Position numbers and translations under genes: made by a program | The notes under the pieces: generated by a model | Seen by the model: only the letters and a program-made list of their open reading frames with translations | The model's database searches: none | Told to the model about the DNA's origin: nothing | Source: JASLEW01 sp035544895 | Lineage (GTDB): Bacteria; Acidobacteriota; Thermoanaerobaculia; Multivoradales; UBA5704 | Length of the DNA: 64,000 bases | Reading direction: 5' to 3' | Assembly (NCBI GenBank): GCA_035544895.1 | Contig: DASZZM010000035.1 | Span: forward strand, 158,883-222,882 | Part shown: in pieces, positions 52,986 through 61,466 of the stretch | How the letters are laid out: each line of letters begins with the position of its first letter | Numbering within the stretch: the stretch's first letter is position 1

Positions 52986-55502
52986 ATGTCGCTCCTCGTC
53001 TTCCTGCTCGGCGGCGGGCTGATCGCCGCCCTGGTGCGCTGGTGGCGGCCCGACCCGCCCTGGCCCTGGGTGGCCGCCTACCTGGTCGCGGCGGGCGCCT
53101 TTTTCGCCCTGCCGCTCGCGACCCCGGCGGTGGGGGTGCCGGCGGACATCGTCTATCAATGGCGGCCCTGGAGCGAGGTGGCGCCACTCGCCGGCCGGCC
53201 GCAAAACGAGCTCCTCTCCGATGTGCCGCTCCAGTTCCTGCCCTTTCACGCCCTGGTTCGCGAGCGCCTGCTCGCCGGCGCCGCGCCGCTCTGGGCGCAC
53301 GAGCTGGGCACCGGCCAGCCGCTCGCCGGCAACGGCCAGTCCGCCCCCTGGGCTCCGCTCCACCTGCTCGCGCTGCCACTCGCACCGCTGCGCGCCCTGA
53401 CCGTCTCCGCCGCCTTGCAGACCCTGCTCGCGCTGCTGCTCATGCACGCCCTTCTCGCTGCTCTCGGCGCCGGACGCGCCGGCTCGACCTTCGGCGCGCT
53501 GGCCTTCGCCTTCTCGGCCTACATGGTCTGCTGGGCCTACCATCCCCTCGGCGTAGCGGCGGCCTGGGTTCCGGGCGTCCTCCTGGGCCTGGTCGCCCTG
53601 CGCCGGGGCGAGCGCGGTGCTCTTGCCGGCCTCGCGGCCTGCGGCTGCGGCCTGGCGGCGAGCGGCCACCCCGAAACCATGGCCTTCGCCGCCCTCGCCG
53701 CTGTGGCGGTCACCCTGGCGCTGCTCGCCCCATGTCCGGGACCGCCAGCGACCAGGCTAGCCTCCCGCGGCGTGGCAACGAGCGTGGATGCCGAGCCGGG
53801 CGCGGGCGGGCCTGGGCGCGGGCGTTTCGTCCTGCTCCTGGCGGTGGCCGCGGCACTCACCGCCTCCCTCTCGGCGCCGGTCCTGCTGCCCGTCCTGGCG
53901 GCGATCCCCGAGAGCGCCCGCGCCGCCGTGGTCGCGGCCGATCCGACAGCGGTCGAGCCGCCGCCATTCACCTGCGCCGCCCTCCCGCCCCTCGTCTCGC
54001 CGCTCGTATACGGCAGCCCGCGCGACGGCAACTGGAGCGGCCCGCACAACTTCAACGAGCTGTCCAGCGGTTATGCCGGCCTCCTGGCGCTCGCCCTCGC
54101 CCTCGCCGCCGCGGTCGCGCTGCGCGGCCGCTGGCTGGCGATCCTCGCCGCCGGCGGGGCGGCGCTCGCCGCGGCGCTCCGCCTGCCGCCCTTCGTCGAG
54201 CTCGCCGACGCCCTCCCCGGCCTGGCCGCGGCCGCTCATGGCCGCATGCGTCTGCTCTGGGTCCTCGCCCTCGCAGTCGCCGGCGGTCTCGGCCTCGACG
54301 AGCTGGCGCGCCGGCGCTCCGGCCGCCGGGCGGCCGCCGTCTCGATCGCCGCCGCCGCCCTCGCTCTCGCCCTCAGCCCGCCGCCTCCCGAGCCCTGGCA
54401 GCGCGCCTGGTGGGTCGCGACCCTCGCCGGGGCAGCCCTCGTCGGCGTGTCTTTCCTGTCGCCGCTCGCGCGGCTCCGCGACCTCGCCCCCTGGCTCGCC
54501 GTCGCCGCCCTGGTCCTGGACCTTGCCCTGCTCAACGGCCGCTATTTGCCTGTCCTTCCGCCGCGCTTCGACCTCTCCCCACCGCCCGCTGCGGCCTGGC
54601 TGATGGCGCGGACCCGCGAAGCCGGCGCGCCTTTTCGCGTCCTGGCCGAGGGCTTCGACCTGATGCCCAACCTTGGCTCGTATTACGGGCTCTGGGACCC
54701 ACGGTCGGACGACCCGATGCAGCCCGCCGCCGCCGCCCTGATCGTCGGACGCGGCCTTGCGCCGCGCTTTGAGCTCGGGCGCCTCGTCCTCCTTGCTCCC
54801 AATCTCTATCCCCAGCCGCTGCTCGACTACCTCGGCGTGCGCTTCCTTCTCGAGCGCCACCGCCACGCCCTGCCGCCCCCCTGGCGTCCCGTCTGGGACG
54901 GACCTGGCGGGCGCATCTGGAGCAACCCGCGGGCCCTGCCGCTCTTCTTCTTCCCGGCGCGCGCCGTCGCCGTGCCCGCCGCATCCCCGGACGACGTCCT
55001 CGCCATCCCGGACTTCGCGGCCACCGCCCTCGTCGACTCCGGCGCGGGCGCCGGTCGGCAGACCCAGGGAAAGGCTGGAGAGGGGGCCGCCCCCGCCCGC
55101 GGCCAGGTCCGCGTCGAGCGCGTCACTCCCAACAGCTTCGAGCTCGCGCTCGACACCCCCACCGGCGGCCTCGTCGTCTCGAGCGTCAGCTACGCCCGGG
55201 GTTGGAACCTCGCCCTCGACGGCCAGCCGCCGGCCGCCTCTCCGTCGTCCCTCGTGCGCGTCAACGCCGCCTTTCTCGGTTTTCGCGTTCCCCCCGGGAG
55301 CCATCGCGCCGTCCTCGCGTACCGCCCCGACGGATGGATCTGGGGTCTGCGCCTCTTCACCCTCGGCTGCGCCGCCGCCGTGGGCGGAATCCTGGCCTGC
55401 TACAGCTCCAGGATCTTGTCGAGAGTGGGCGGCAGATTTCAACCAAGCTCCCCGGGACATCCTCGCCCTCGAAAGCGAGGTGGCCGTTGCCATCGCGCGT
55501 GA
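52986..55502 (+). CDS. YfhO-like multi-spanning membrane protein (possible glycosyltransferase-type)
   Basis: 838 residues with a dozen or more hydrophobic helices and a conserved N-terminal loop (PADIVYQWRPWSEVAP, WAHELGTGQPLAGNGQSAPW) typical of bacterial YfhO-type membrane proteins (GT-C-like fold). A soluble beta domain follows at ~690-800 (VERVTPNSFELALDTPTGGLVVSSVSYARGW in part), ending in a last helix near 815-825. The final ~25 residues (RVGGRFQPSSPGHPRPRKRGG) are unusual and run, in another frame, over a fragment of a different gene, so the natural C-terminus may be altered. YfhO proteins are linked to glycosylation of surface polymers. Confidence 0.75.
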   Translation: MSLLVFLLGGGLIAALVRWWRPDPPWPWVAAYLVAAGAFFALPLATPAVGVPADIVYQWRPWSEVAPLAGRPQNELLSDVPLQFLPFHALVRERLLAGAAPLWAHELGTGQPLAGNGQSAPWAPLHLLALPLAPLRALTVSAALQTLLALLLMHALLAALGAGRAGSTFGALAFAFSAYMVCWAYHPLGVAAAWVPGVLLGLVALRRGERGALAGLAACGCGLAASGHPETMAFAALAAVAVTLALLAPCPGPPATRLASRGVATSVDAEPGAGGPGRGRFVLLLAVAAALTASLSAPVLLPVLAAIPESARAAVVAADPTAVEPPPFTCAALPPLVSPLVYGSPRDGNWSGPHNFNELSSGYAGLLALALALAAAVALRGRWLAILAAGGAALAAALRLPPFVELADALPGLAAAAHGRMRLLWVLALAVAGGLGLDELARRRSGRRAAAVSIAAAALALALSPPPPEPWQRAWWVATLAGAALVGVSFLSPLARLRDLAPWLAVAALVLDLALLNGRYLPVLPPRFDLSPPPAAAWLMARTREAGAPFRVLAEGFDLMPNLGSYYGLWDPRSDDPMQPAAAALIVGRGLAPRFELGRLVLLAPNLYPQPLLDYLGVRFLLERHRHALPPPWRPVWDGPGGRIWSNPRALPLFFFPARAVAVPAASPDDVLAIPDFAATALVDSGAGAGRQTQGKAGEGAAPARGQVRVERVTPNSFELALDTPTGGLVVSSVSYARGWNLALDGQPPAASPSSLVRVNAAFLGFRVPPGSHRAVLAYRPDGWIWGLRLFTLGCAAAVGGILACYSSRILSRVGGRFQPSSPGHPRPRKRGGRCHRA

Positions 55503-55600
55503 GATCCAGCTACGCTTGAATCCCCAACAGCTCGCTAGCCTGGACCGCACCGGTCGGGTCGATCCGGAGGCGTTCGATGACTACTTGCAGGGATGGAGGC
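55423..55600 (+). pseudogene. Fragment of a FlgO/TolB-N-like TPR signalling protein
   Basis: In a frame different from the YfhO-like gene, the sequence encodes REWAADFNQAPRDILALE, then SEVAVAIAREIQLRLNPQQ and RVDPEAFDDYLQGW. This matches the end of the FlgO-like domain and start of the TPR region in the kinase/CadC-type TPR proteins frequent in Acidobacteriota (WA..Y.R.L.DVL.LQSEVA.AIA.EI...L.P...DPEA...YL.G). No start codon and nothing else of the protein remains. Confidence 0.6.
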
Positions 55601-55606
55601 TCGACC

Positions 55607-56161
55607 ATGAACGTGAAGAGATTGACCAGCTGTTTCGCTGGCGCAGCAGTGCTTCTCTCCCTCTCGACCCGCAGCCCGGCCGAAAGTCCACGCACGACCT
55701 CGGCCGCCGAGCTCGCGGCCAACAAGCAGCTCATGACGCGCTTCATCGAGGACGTTTGGAACAGCGGTCACCTCGAGCTGTGCGACGAGCTCTTTGCGAA
55801 GGATTGCGTCGGTCACCTTCGCGGGCACCAGCTGCCGGCTGGGCCGGCAGAGGCCAAACAAGTCGTTTCGAAGTGGCGTGACAGCCTCGAGAACTTTCAC
55901 TTCACCGTCCACTCCCTGATGGCAGACGGCGATCTCGCGGTGGCCTACCTCACTTTCACGGGTACGCACGTGAAACCGCTGCTGGGCGTCGCGCCGTCGG
56001 GAAAAAGCGTCAAGGTCGAAGAGATGCTCCTCTGCCGGATCGCCAACGGTAAGATTGTTGAGCTCTGGGAGATTTTCGACGAATATGCATTCCGGCGGGA
56101 GACCGGCGACATCGCAGCGCCTCAGGCGCCAGCGAAGCCCCGCCGACCGCCAGCGCCCTAA
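55607..56161 (+). CDS. Secreted SnoaL/NTF2-like protein (ester-cyclase type)
   Basis: 184 residues from the ATG at 55607 (TGGAGG upstream). N-terminal signal (LTSCFAGAAVLLSLSTRSPA) followed by an NTF2-like fold: LMTRFIEDVWNSGHLELCDELFAKDCVGHL, FHFTVHSLMADGDLAVAYLTFTGTH in part, VKVEEMLLCRIANGKIVELWEIFDE in part. This pattern, with the paired strands at the end, is that of SnoaL-like polyketide cyclase/ester cyclase proteins, many of uncertain activity. The C-terminal ~20 residues are Pro/Ala-rich. Confidence 0.78.
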   Translation: MNVKRLTSCFAGAAVLLSLSTRSPAESPRTTSAAELAANKQLMTRFIEDVWNSGHLELCDELFAKDCVGHLRGHQLPAGPAEAKQVVSKWRDSLENFHFTVHSLMADGDLAVAYLTFTGTHVKPLLGVAPSGKSVKVEEMLLCRIANGKIVELWEIFDEYAFRRETGDIAAPQAPAKPRRPPAP

Positions 56162-56524
56162 CAGGCCCCTGCGGACGGCCGGCGTCAGCACGATCTCGCG
56201 CGCGCCCGTGGCGATGGCGCGCTCCAGCGCCCAGGCGATCCGCCGCAGCCCGATCTCCACTTCGGCATAGGCAACCTCGAGCGCGGCCATCAGGTCGCCG
56301 CAGCCGATGGCGGCGAAGCGGCACCTGCGCTCCTGCCCGAGAGCGAACCAGCGGTCGTGGATGGCGAGGTCCGCCTCCGGGTTGGTCCACGCCCGCTCGA
56401 CCGGCGTGATCTGCTCGGCCGGAAGCCGCAGCGCGTCGAGCTCGACGGCGCGCGCCACGACGTGCACGCTCGCCGGGTCGACCGCGCCGTTAGTGATGCA
56501 GGTGAGCAGCTGCGCGACGGTCAT
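56160..56524 (-). CDS. Unknown protein, N-terminal part; probably 3'-truncated
   Basis: From ATG 56524 the minus strand encodes about 121 plausible residues (MTVAQLLTCITNGAVDPASV, ERAWTNPEADLAIHDRWFALG, LERAIATGAREIVLTPAVRRG). The frame then stays open to 55535, but that part lies antisense to the SnoaL-like gene and has the composition of a shadow. I infer a gene whose 3' end has been lost. No family recognised. Confidence 0.4.
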
Positions 56525-56635
56525 CGGGCGCCGATTCTAGGCGAGCGAGCGGCGATCGACGCCCCGATGTCGAAATCCCGACCCTACCCCGGCTCTGACC
56601 ACATCCCTGCGGGCTTTCGGCTTCAGCCGTAATCC

Positions 56636-57118
56636 TCACTTGGCCTGGGAGGGCACCGCCACGAGCGGAGTCCTCGAGTACAAGCCAACAGCGTGGCCGG
56701 CTGGATCAACGACCACGGCGATGGCTCCGATGCCGTCCTGTAGGTTGAAGGGGAACCCAGCCGGGATCATTCCCCCCAGCTCCTTCGCTTTCTTGCAGCT
56801 GGCCTGGATGTCGGTCACCTGGACATAGACCACTCCGTTGAACGCGGAGATCTTGCCCTCCGCAACGCGTAGCGTCCCGATGGCCGTGCCACCCGCGACT
56901 ATCTCTGCCGCCTGATCAGTGCCCTGGACAGGAGTAAATTGCCAATCGAAGAGCTTCCCGTAGAATTCCTTGGACCTCGGCAAGCTAGTCGTAGTGATGT
57001 CGAACCAGGCGATGTGACCCGGTCCGACATCCGCCGGTGGAGCCTTGGGGGGCGCTGCATCGAGCACTCCGGTCACGAGAGTCGAGGCCAGGACCATCGC
57101 CAAAATCGCGGTTCGCAT
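56636..57118 (-). CDS. Secreted VOC (glyoxalase-like) family protein
   Basis: 160 residues with a signal peptide (AILAMVLASTLVTGVLDAA). The VOC fold is recognisable: GHIAWFDITTTSLPRSKEFYGKLFDWQF in part, GVVYVQVTDIQASCKKAKELGG in part, and VVVDPAGHAVGLYSRT. VOC proteins bind a metal and act on small electrophiles or serve as resistance proteins; export is unusual for the family. Metal ligands (H in GHIAWF, E/H later) are only partly identifiable. Confidence 0.8.
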   Translation of the reverse strand: MRTAILAMVLASTLVTGVLDAAPPKAPPADVGPGHIAWFDITTTSLPRSKEFYGKLFDWQFTPVQGTDQAAEIVAGGTAIGTLRVAEGKISAFNGVVYVQVTDIQASCKKAKELGGMIPAGFPFNLQDGIGAIAVVVDPAGHAVGLYSRTPLVAVPSQAK

Positions 57119-57265
57119 CGGGGTTCTCCAGAGTTAGGTTGTCGGGGTAGGTCGCATGCTAACACGGGGCTCCAGACCGGGCCAGTGGATACCAGGTGAC
57201 AAGCCACCCGGGCCGGCTCCAGAACCCTGGCGAGTTCCAGGTGCTGGGCAGCCAATGCCGAGCTC

Positions 57266-57282
57266 ACCCTGTTAAACAGGGT
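57266..57282. promoter_or_regulatory. Inverted repeat between VOC and DUF421 genes
   Basis: ACCCTGTT-A-AACAGGGT, perfect 8-base arms around one base, in the ~255-base gap between 57119 and 57374, which otherwise holds nothing recognised. It could be an operator for the VOC gene or a hairpin after the DUF421 gene. Confidence 0.45.
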
Positions 57283-57374
57283 CCCAGATCATCCTCGTCT
57301 CGAATTTCTCATCGAAACCTGGCCTATCGTTTGAATTATCAGGGCTGGCGGCTCGCGTTTCCGCCGGCAGACAG

Positions 57375-57857
57375 TCAGTTCGGCCGCCGAATCACGATCG
57401 AGATCTTGCCGTCAAGTTCGAGATAGGCCTTCCACACGTCGCTCACGTCGTCGAGTCCGTGGTGCTCCCGCGCGGCGTGAAGAATGTCGTTGATATCCAA
57501 ACGTTCGCGACGCATTGCCTCGCTCCTGGGCTTGCCGTTCTCCCAAAGCAGAACTGGTTCGCCGTCCAAGGTCTTCGACAAAGCGGGCCACCGCATCTTC
57601 GACCATGCCAGTGCCAAGTGGGTAGCCACCAGCGTCGTGGTTAGCACTATCCCGCTAAGGATGTCCGCATCCCTCCGGAGCATGAGGGGCCGCGCCGCAG
57701 CGCCGATCAGAAACACAACGATCAGGTCGAATGTCGACAACCGGGCAGCCGTTCGTTTTCCGGCCAGCCGAAAGAGGAGGAGCAGAAATAAGTAGGCCCC
57801 AATGCCGCGGGCGATGTCTTCGAGAAGAAGAGCCGGGGACCACTGTAACCCAGTCAT
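57375..57857 (-). CDS. DUF421 (YetF-like) membrane protein
   Basis: 160 residues from the ATG at 57857. Helices GIGAYLFLLLLFRLAGKRTAA, TFDLIVVFLIGAAARPLM and GIVLTTTLVATHLALAW precede the conserved soluble part (LDGEPVLLWENGKPRSEAMRR, ERLDINDILHAAREHHGLDDVSDV in part). This matches DUF421/YetF proteins, whose function is unsettled. The start overlaps a small open frame (ATGA) that follows an XRE-regulator gene, so the three may be co-transcribed. Confidence 0.8.
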   Translation of the reverse strand: MTGLQWSPALLLEDIARGIGAYLFLLLLFRLAGKRTAARLSTFDLIVVFLIGAAARPLMLRRDADILSGIVLTTTLVATHLALAWSKMRWPALSKTLDGEPVLLWENGKPRSEAMRRERLDINDILHAAREHHGLDDVSDVWKAYLELDGKISIVIRRPN

Positions 57858-57991
57858 GCGGCAGATTCCGAGAGAAAGAACACGGGCGCCCGGCGACAGC
57901 TCTTCCCCTTGCCGGCCTTTCCGCTGGTGTCCTCGAGACCATCCATGGACTTCTTCTTCGATCCGGACGAGTTGCCGCTCTTGGTTGCCAT
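57854..57991 (-). CDS. Small Lys/Ser/Gly-rich protein (45 residues), uncertain
   Basis: Minus-strand frame beginning MATKSGNSSGSKKKSMDG and ending VFFLSESAA, nine bases after the XRE gene and overlapping the DUF421 start by four bases. Its spacing suggests translational coupling, but no clear RBS is seen and the composition is low-complexity. Confidence 0.35.
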   Translation of the reverse strand: MATKSGNSSGSKKKSMDGLEDTSGKAGKGKSCRRAPVFFLSESAA

Positions 57992-57999
57992 GGCGTCGC

Positions 58000-58380
58000 T
58001 TATCGCCGGGCTGGCCCGCGGCCCGAATGCGGGAAATCCCTCTCGGGCAGCACCTGACCAGGGGAGCCTGACTGCGCACCGGCGAGAACGATTCTCTTGT
58101 CCCCAAAGGCGGCGACAAGCTCCAACTGTCCACCCAGCGTGGCAACATAGCGCTCAAGTGTCGAAACTTGGCAGTCGGCGAAATTCTCGCGGCTCTCCAA
58201 GCGGGAGATGTCTGCCTGATCGATTTTAGATGCCTTCGCCACCTCTGCTTGAGTTTTCCCGGCTGCTTCGCGCAGGGTTCGCATCGTGAGATGGACTCCC
58301 CGCTGCGCTCGCAGCCCACGACCGAGAAGCCGCACCGGTTCCGCCTCACGTTCGACTCGCGGTTTCGTTGCGTGACTCAT
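58000..58380 (-). CDS. XRE-family HTH regulator (HigA-type antitoxin-like)
   Basis: 126 residues from the ATG at 58380; an ATG 36 bases upstream is also in frame. The helix-turn-helix is LREAAGKTQAEVAKASKIDQADISRLE, followed by a helical segment (CQVSTLERYVATLGGQLELVAAFGDKRIVLAG) typical of antitoxins of the HigBA type. No HigB-like toxin adjoins it; the nearest toxin gene is the RelE-like one at 58612, which has its own Phd-like partner. A palindrome upstream (58438-58453) is a candidate binding site. Confidence 0.75.
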   Translation of the reverse strand: MSHATKPRVEREAEPVRLLGRGLRAQRGVHLTMRTLREAAGKTQAEVAKASKIDQADISRLESRENFADCQVSTLERYVATLGGQLELVAAFGDKRIVLAGAQSGSPGQVLPERDFPHSGRGPARR

Positions 58381-58437
58381 CTGCCTTAGTTGAATCCCAC
58401 TCGAACTCCCCATCAACTACCGTAGGCATAGTCAAGT

Positions 58438-58453
58438 ATGGGTCATAACCCAT
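58438..58453. promoter_or_regulatory. Candidate operator of the XRE gene
   Basis: ATGGGT-CATA-ACCCAT, perfect 6-base arms, about 60 bases upstream of the XRE gene start on its strand. Position and symmetry suit an HTH dimer. Confidence 0.45.
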
Positions 58454-58611
58454 GCCTCCGTCAATACCAACGTCGCTACTAGAAGGACTCTTGAGAGGCC
58501 AACACGCCCGAGGCGACACGCACGACCGCGGCGGGGCTAACCGCCGCCGGGAGCAACCAGCGGCGAGCCGAGGGGATTCGCGTCGCGATCCGGCGTCGGC
58601 CGGGAGGGCCT

Positions 58612-58902
58612 TTACCGGTAGGTGTCCTCGCGACGCAGGCTGACGTCGAGCAGCACGACCTCGCGTCCCACGATGTCGTAGCGAAGGCGGAAGCGCCGGA
58701 GGCGCAACCGGTACTGACCTTCTCCGGACGGCACACCGCGCAGCTTCTTGATAGCATGCGTGCGGCTGACGTCGTACGGATCTTCCCTGAGCAGCGAGAG
58801 AGCTTGAGAGAAGAGCTCGACGAGCTCGGGATGGCGCTTGGCCAGAGACTCGAGCGTGCGAGCGAAGCTGGGCGGAGCCGAGACTTTGAAGCCGGTCGTC
58901 AC
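58612..58902 (-). CDS. RelE/ParE-family toxin
   Basis: 96 residues: FKVSAPPSFARTLESLAKRHPELVELF (N-terminal helices), IKKLRGVPSGEGQYRLRLRRFRLRYDI in part (basic core strands) and DVSLRREDTYR at the end, the usual RelE layout with the C-terminal R-x-x-x-Y. RelE-type toxins cleave ribosome-bound mRNA. It starts with ATGA overlap on the antitoxin stop. Confidence 0.83.
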   Translation of the reverse strand: MTTGFKVSAPPSFARTLESLAKRHPELVELFSQALSLLREDPYDVSRTHAIKKLRGVPSGEGQYRLRLRRFRLRYDIVGREVVLLDVSLRREDTYR

Positions 58903-59222
58903 TTTCTGGGGGTCGCGGTCTTTTTGCGCCGCCGGTTCACTGCGACTCGCGGCAGGCGGGGAAGGAGGTCCTCGGCCGGGGAGGACTCTCCAGCGCGGTG
59001 CTCACGGCTGGCCTGAGCGATGCGCTCTCGCGAGGCCGGATCGCGCAGGTCGAGGTAATCCTCGAACTCGTCGACATCCATGATGACGGCGACGGGCAAC
59101 CCACCGCGCTCTACAACGACATACTTGCTGGTGCGGTTCACTTCATTGACAATCGTACCCAAGGAGGCGCGCGCCTCGGTCAGTGGGACATGGCGGATTC
59201 GGGGTCTGAGTTGCTTGGCCAT
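58899..59222 (-). CDS. Phd/YefM-family antitoxin
   Basis: 107 residues from the ATG at 59222 (GGAGGG 8 bases before). VPLTEARASLGTIVNEVNRTSKYVVVERGG in part and LPVAVIMDVDEFEDYL are the Phd/YefM DNA-binding fold; the basic, charged tail is toxin-binding. It precedes the RelE-like toxin, overlapping by four bases. An inverted repeat sits in the promoter region. Confidence 0.83.
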   Translation of the reverse strand: MAKQLRPRIRHVPLTEARASLGTIVNEVNRTSKYVVVERGGLPVAVIMDVDEFEDYLDLRDPASRERIAQASREHRAGESSPAEDLLPRLPRVAVNRRRKKTATPRK

Positions 59223-59248
59223 AGCAATTACCCTCCGGGAGTCCGACT

Positions 59249-59272
59249 GTACACTCATTTACACTAGTGTAC
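59249..59272. promoter_or_regulatory. Candidate operator of the RelE/YefM-like module
   Basis: GTACACT and AGTGTAC arms separated by 10 bases, 27 bases upstream of the antitoxin start. A typical position for autoregulation by a Phd/YefM antitoxin. Confidence 0.5.
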
Positions 59273-59322
59273 AAGCAGTCGGCCCCAAGGCCAGGAAGTC
59301 GCCAGCTGCACCCGACCGCGGC

Positions 59323-60090
59323 CTATTCGAAATAGCCGGCGACGTCCAGGATCACCTGCACCCTGGGGGACTGGCCCGAGACGTTGGCGTATACCCGCAT
59401 CGTGCCGTCGCCGGCAAGCGACAGGGCGCCGACTGCGTAGTTGGCCCGCGTCTGGCCGGCCTGGAAGCTGATGGTCGAGGTCCTGGGCGGCGTGGTGCCG
59501 TCGGCGTGCAGCGTGAGGAAGCCCGCCCCCGTCGTCTGGGTGACCGTGACGGTGAGCGGCACGCCGCACCTGCCGGCGACCGTGACCACGCGGTCCTCGT
59601 TGCCGAAGGCCGGCCCCTGGTCCGCATTGCGCGTGTCGAGCACGCGGCACGGCGGCACGGCAAAGAAGCAGAGCCCCCCTTGCAGCGAGCAGGGTTGTTG
59701 AGGGACTGGGTCAAGACGGATCGCGAAGTACTGCCCATTCAAGATCTCCGTCCCGTCGATTTGTCCGTTGTTGTTGATCGCCGCCGCGTCGTAAATCGTC
59801 CAGCCGCTCGTGGTGATGAGGTTGTTGAGATCGTACACGGCGGCGTTGTGGTAAAGAAATGCCCGTTGCGTGGTGTCGCCGTAAAACAGAGGGGACCGGT
59901 TGCCGTGGCAACGGCTTGACGATCGGCCAACAACATCGCCATGATCGTTAATGCCCATTGTTATGTTACAGTTAGCACCGATGGAACCCAACGGGGTGAC
60001 GGTGCCGTTGCTGTAGAGAACGGCTCTATCCTGGTGATGATTCTCGGGAAGGGTCTCATGCTGACGGTCACGGGGCGTGGCGACCGCCAC
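59323..60090 (-). pseudogene. HAF-repeat secreted protein, N-terminal part missing
   Basis: 255 codons from an arbitrary ATG; the recognisable part begins near AVLYSNGTVTPLGSIGANCN, in the middle of a HAF-type extracellular repeat (ITMGINDHGDVVGRSS, RAFLYHNAAVYDLNNLI, AAAINNNGQIDGTEI). A C-terminal surface domain follows (CRVLDTRNADQGPAFG, STISFQAGQTRANYAVGAL, VQVILDVAGYFE), common at the ends of secreted Acidobacteriota proteins. There is no signal peptide and only about one and a half HAF repeats, so the 5' part of the gene has been lost. Confidence 0.65.
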
Positions 60091-60803
60091 CTATCCGGTG
60101 GGGCCTTAGTAGCCGTCATGCGGTGCGCGCGCTCCACGGAGCTCGAGCCGGTCGAGCCGACCGCGCCGCTGCCCTGGGAGAGGGCCGACTTGGCCTTCTT
60201 GGGACCGGGCTTCGCGCCCGCGCTTGCAGCACTGCGCTCGTTTGCCGCCCGGGTCGATCGGTTCGCGGCGCGCACAGGGCCTGCGCCGCGGCGCGCCGTG
60301 CAGGCAAGGCAAACCCCTGCGCAAGTCGGCGGCGGGAGTGAACGGAACGGCCGTCAGCTCATTCGAGCCGGGCCTCGGCAGGGGTGTCCAGATCTCGGCG
60401 GCGCTGCAAGGCAACCCTGGAGGGGAGGTGATCGCTTTCAAGAAGCCGTAGCACCAAGGGGGAGGACCGTTCCTCCCCACAAAAGACAAGCGCCCCTCGC
60501 GACCGCCGGAGCCTGACTGCGCCTAGGAGCCACCCTATGGCCAACTCCGCACTCCTTGAGCTTCTTAGACGACATCCTGAACTCCGCCCGTGCCCTCAGT
60601 ATGCCACCGTCAAGGTCCTCTCTCCGGCACCGTCCGCGCAGTCCAGCGAGCCGCCTGACCGCTGGCCGGCCCATCGCGCGAAGCCTGGCTCGCGGTTTGG
60701 TTTTGGCCCCGACTACGGCCTCGGTAGGTAAGACACGGGATGGTAGACTGTCGGTGACACCTGCACCACGGCCCGTCCGAGGTTTCTTTGGCAGGCGGTC
60801 CTC
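60091..60803. other. Region without a confident gene
   Basis: About 700 bases. A 75-codon + frame ending GRGVQISAALQGNPGGEVIAFKKP at 60224-60451 looks faintly protein-like, but no start signal or family is recognised. Nothing else is supported on either strand. Confidence 0.4.
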
Positions 60804-61139
60804 ATGAAGATTCCGCCCGACGCGCTGATTGCTGCCGAGAAGATCACTCACTACCTGTTGGTACAACGTCCCTGGGATGACAAGTCGAGATTCTTGGCAC
60901 AAGCCGGCTTTCATAAGGAGAATCCGGAGGCCCTGATCGGCGCTCTCCGAGAGCTGGCCGCCGGGGTCGATGCCGTCGACGACGGCACCAATGAGTACGG
61001 GGAGTTCCTCCGCACCGACGGCGAGATCCTGGGGCCGAATGGCCGTCGGTTGGTGGTAACCGCGATCTGGTTTCGCCAGCACCTCGACAGACGAGTGCGG
61101 TTCGTGACGCTCAAACCCAGAAAAGAGAAACCAGCATGA
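60804..61139 (+). CDS. DUF6883-like protein
   Basis: 111 residues: KIPPDALIAAEKITHYLLVQRPWDDKSRFLAQAGF, ENPEALIGALRELAAG, FLRTDGEILGPNGRRLVVTAIWF and RFVTLKPRKE, each matching what I recall of DUF6883 proteins, which often occur in toxin or polymorphic-toxin contexts. The ATGA overlap with the next gene, a DUF4926-like protein, marks a two-gene module. Confidence 0.7.
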   Translation: MKIPPDALIAAEKITHYLLVQRPWDDKSRFLAQAGFHKENPEALIGALRELAAGVDAVDDGTNEYGEFLRTDGEILGPNGRRLVVTAIWFRQHLDRRVRFVTLKPRKEKPA

Positions 61140-61384
61140 AAATGCCCCTCTACGAGCGTGTGGCGCTATCACGGGACCTTGATGAGCACGGGCTGAAAAA
61201 GGGGGACGTAGCCGTGCTCGTAGACCACGTTCCCCATCCAGAAAGAGGCGAGGAAGGCTGCCTGCTCGAGGTCTTCAACGCCCTCGGCGAGTCGATAGTC
61301 GTGATCGCCGTGCGCGCCTCCGACGTCGAGCCGATCAACGCGGACGAGGTGCTGGCGGTGCGCCACTTCGCCCAAGCAGGCTGA
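61136..61384 (+). CDS. DUF4926-like protein
   Basis: 82 residues: YERVALSRDLDEHGLKKGDVAVLVDHVP, GCLLEVFNALGESIVVIAVRASDVEPI in part. This SH3-like small protein type commonly follows DUF6883 genes, and I regard the two as a possible toxin-antitoxin-like or immunity pair. Which one is the toxin, if any, is not shown by the sequence. Confidence 0.7.
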   Translation: MKMPLYERVALSRDLDEHGLKKGDVAVLVDHVPHPERGEEGCLLEVFNALGESIVVIAVRASDVEPINADEVLAVRHFAQAG

Positions 61385-61466
61385 GTCCAGCCGTCGCGAC
61401 CCGTCTGCCCAGCCCGACGACCAGGCCGTAGTCGGTTTGATCGCCGCCACACGAAGAGGCATACCG

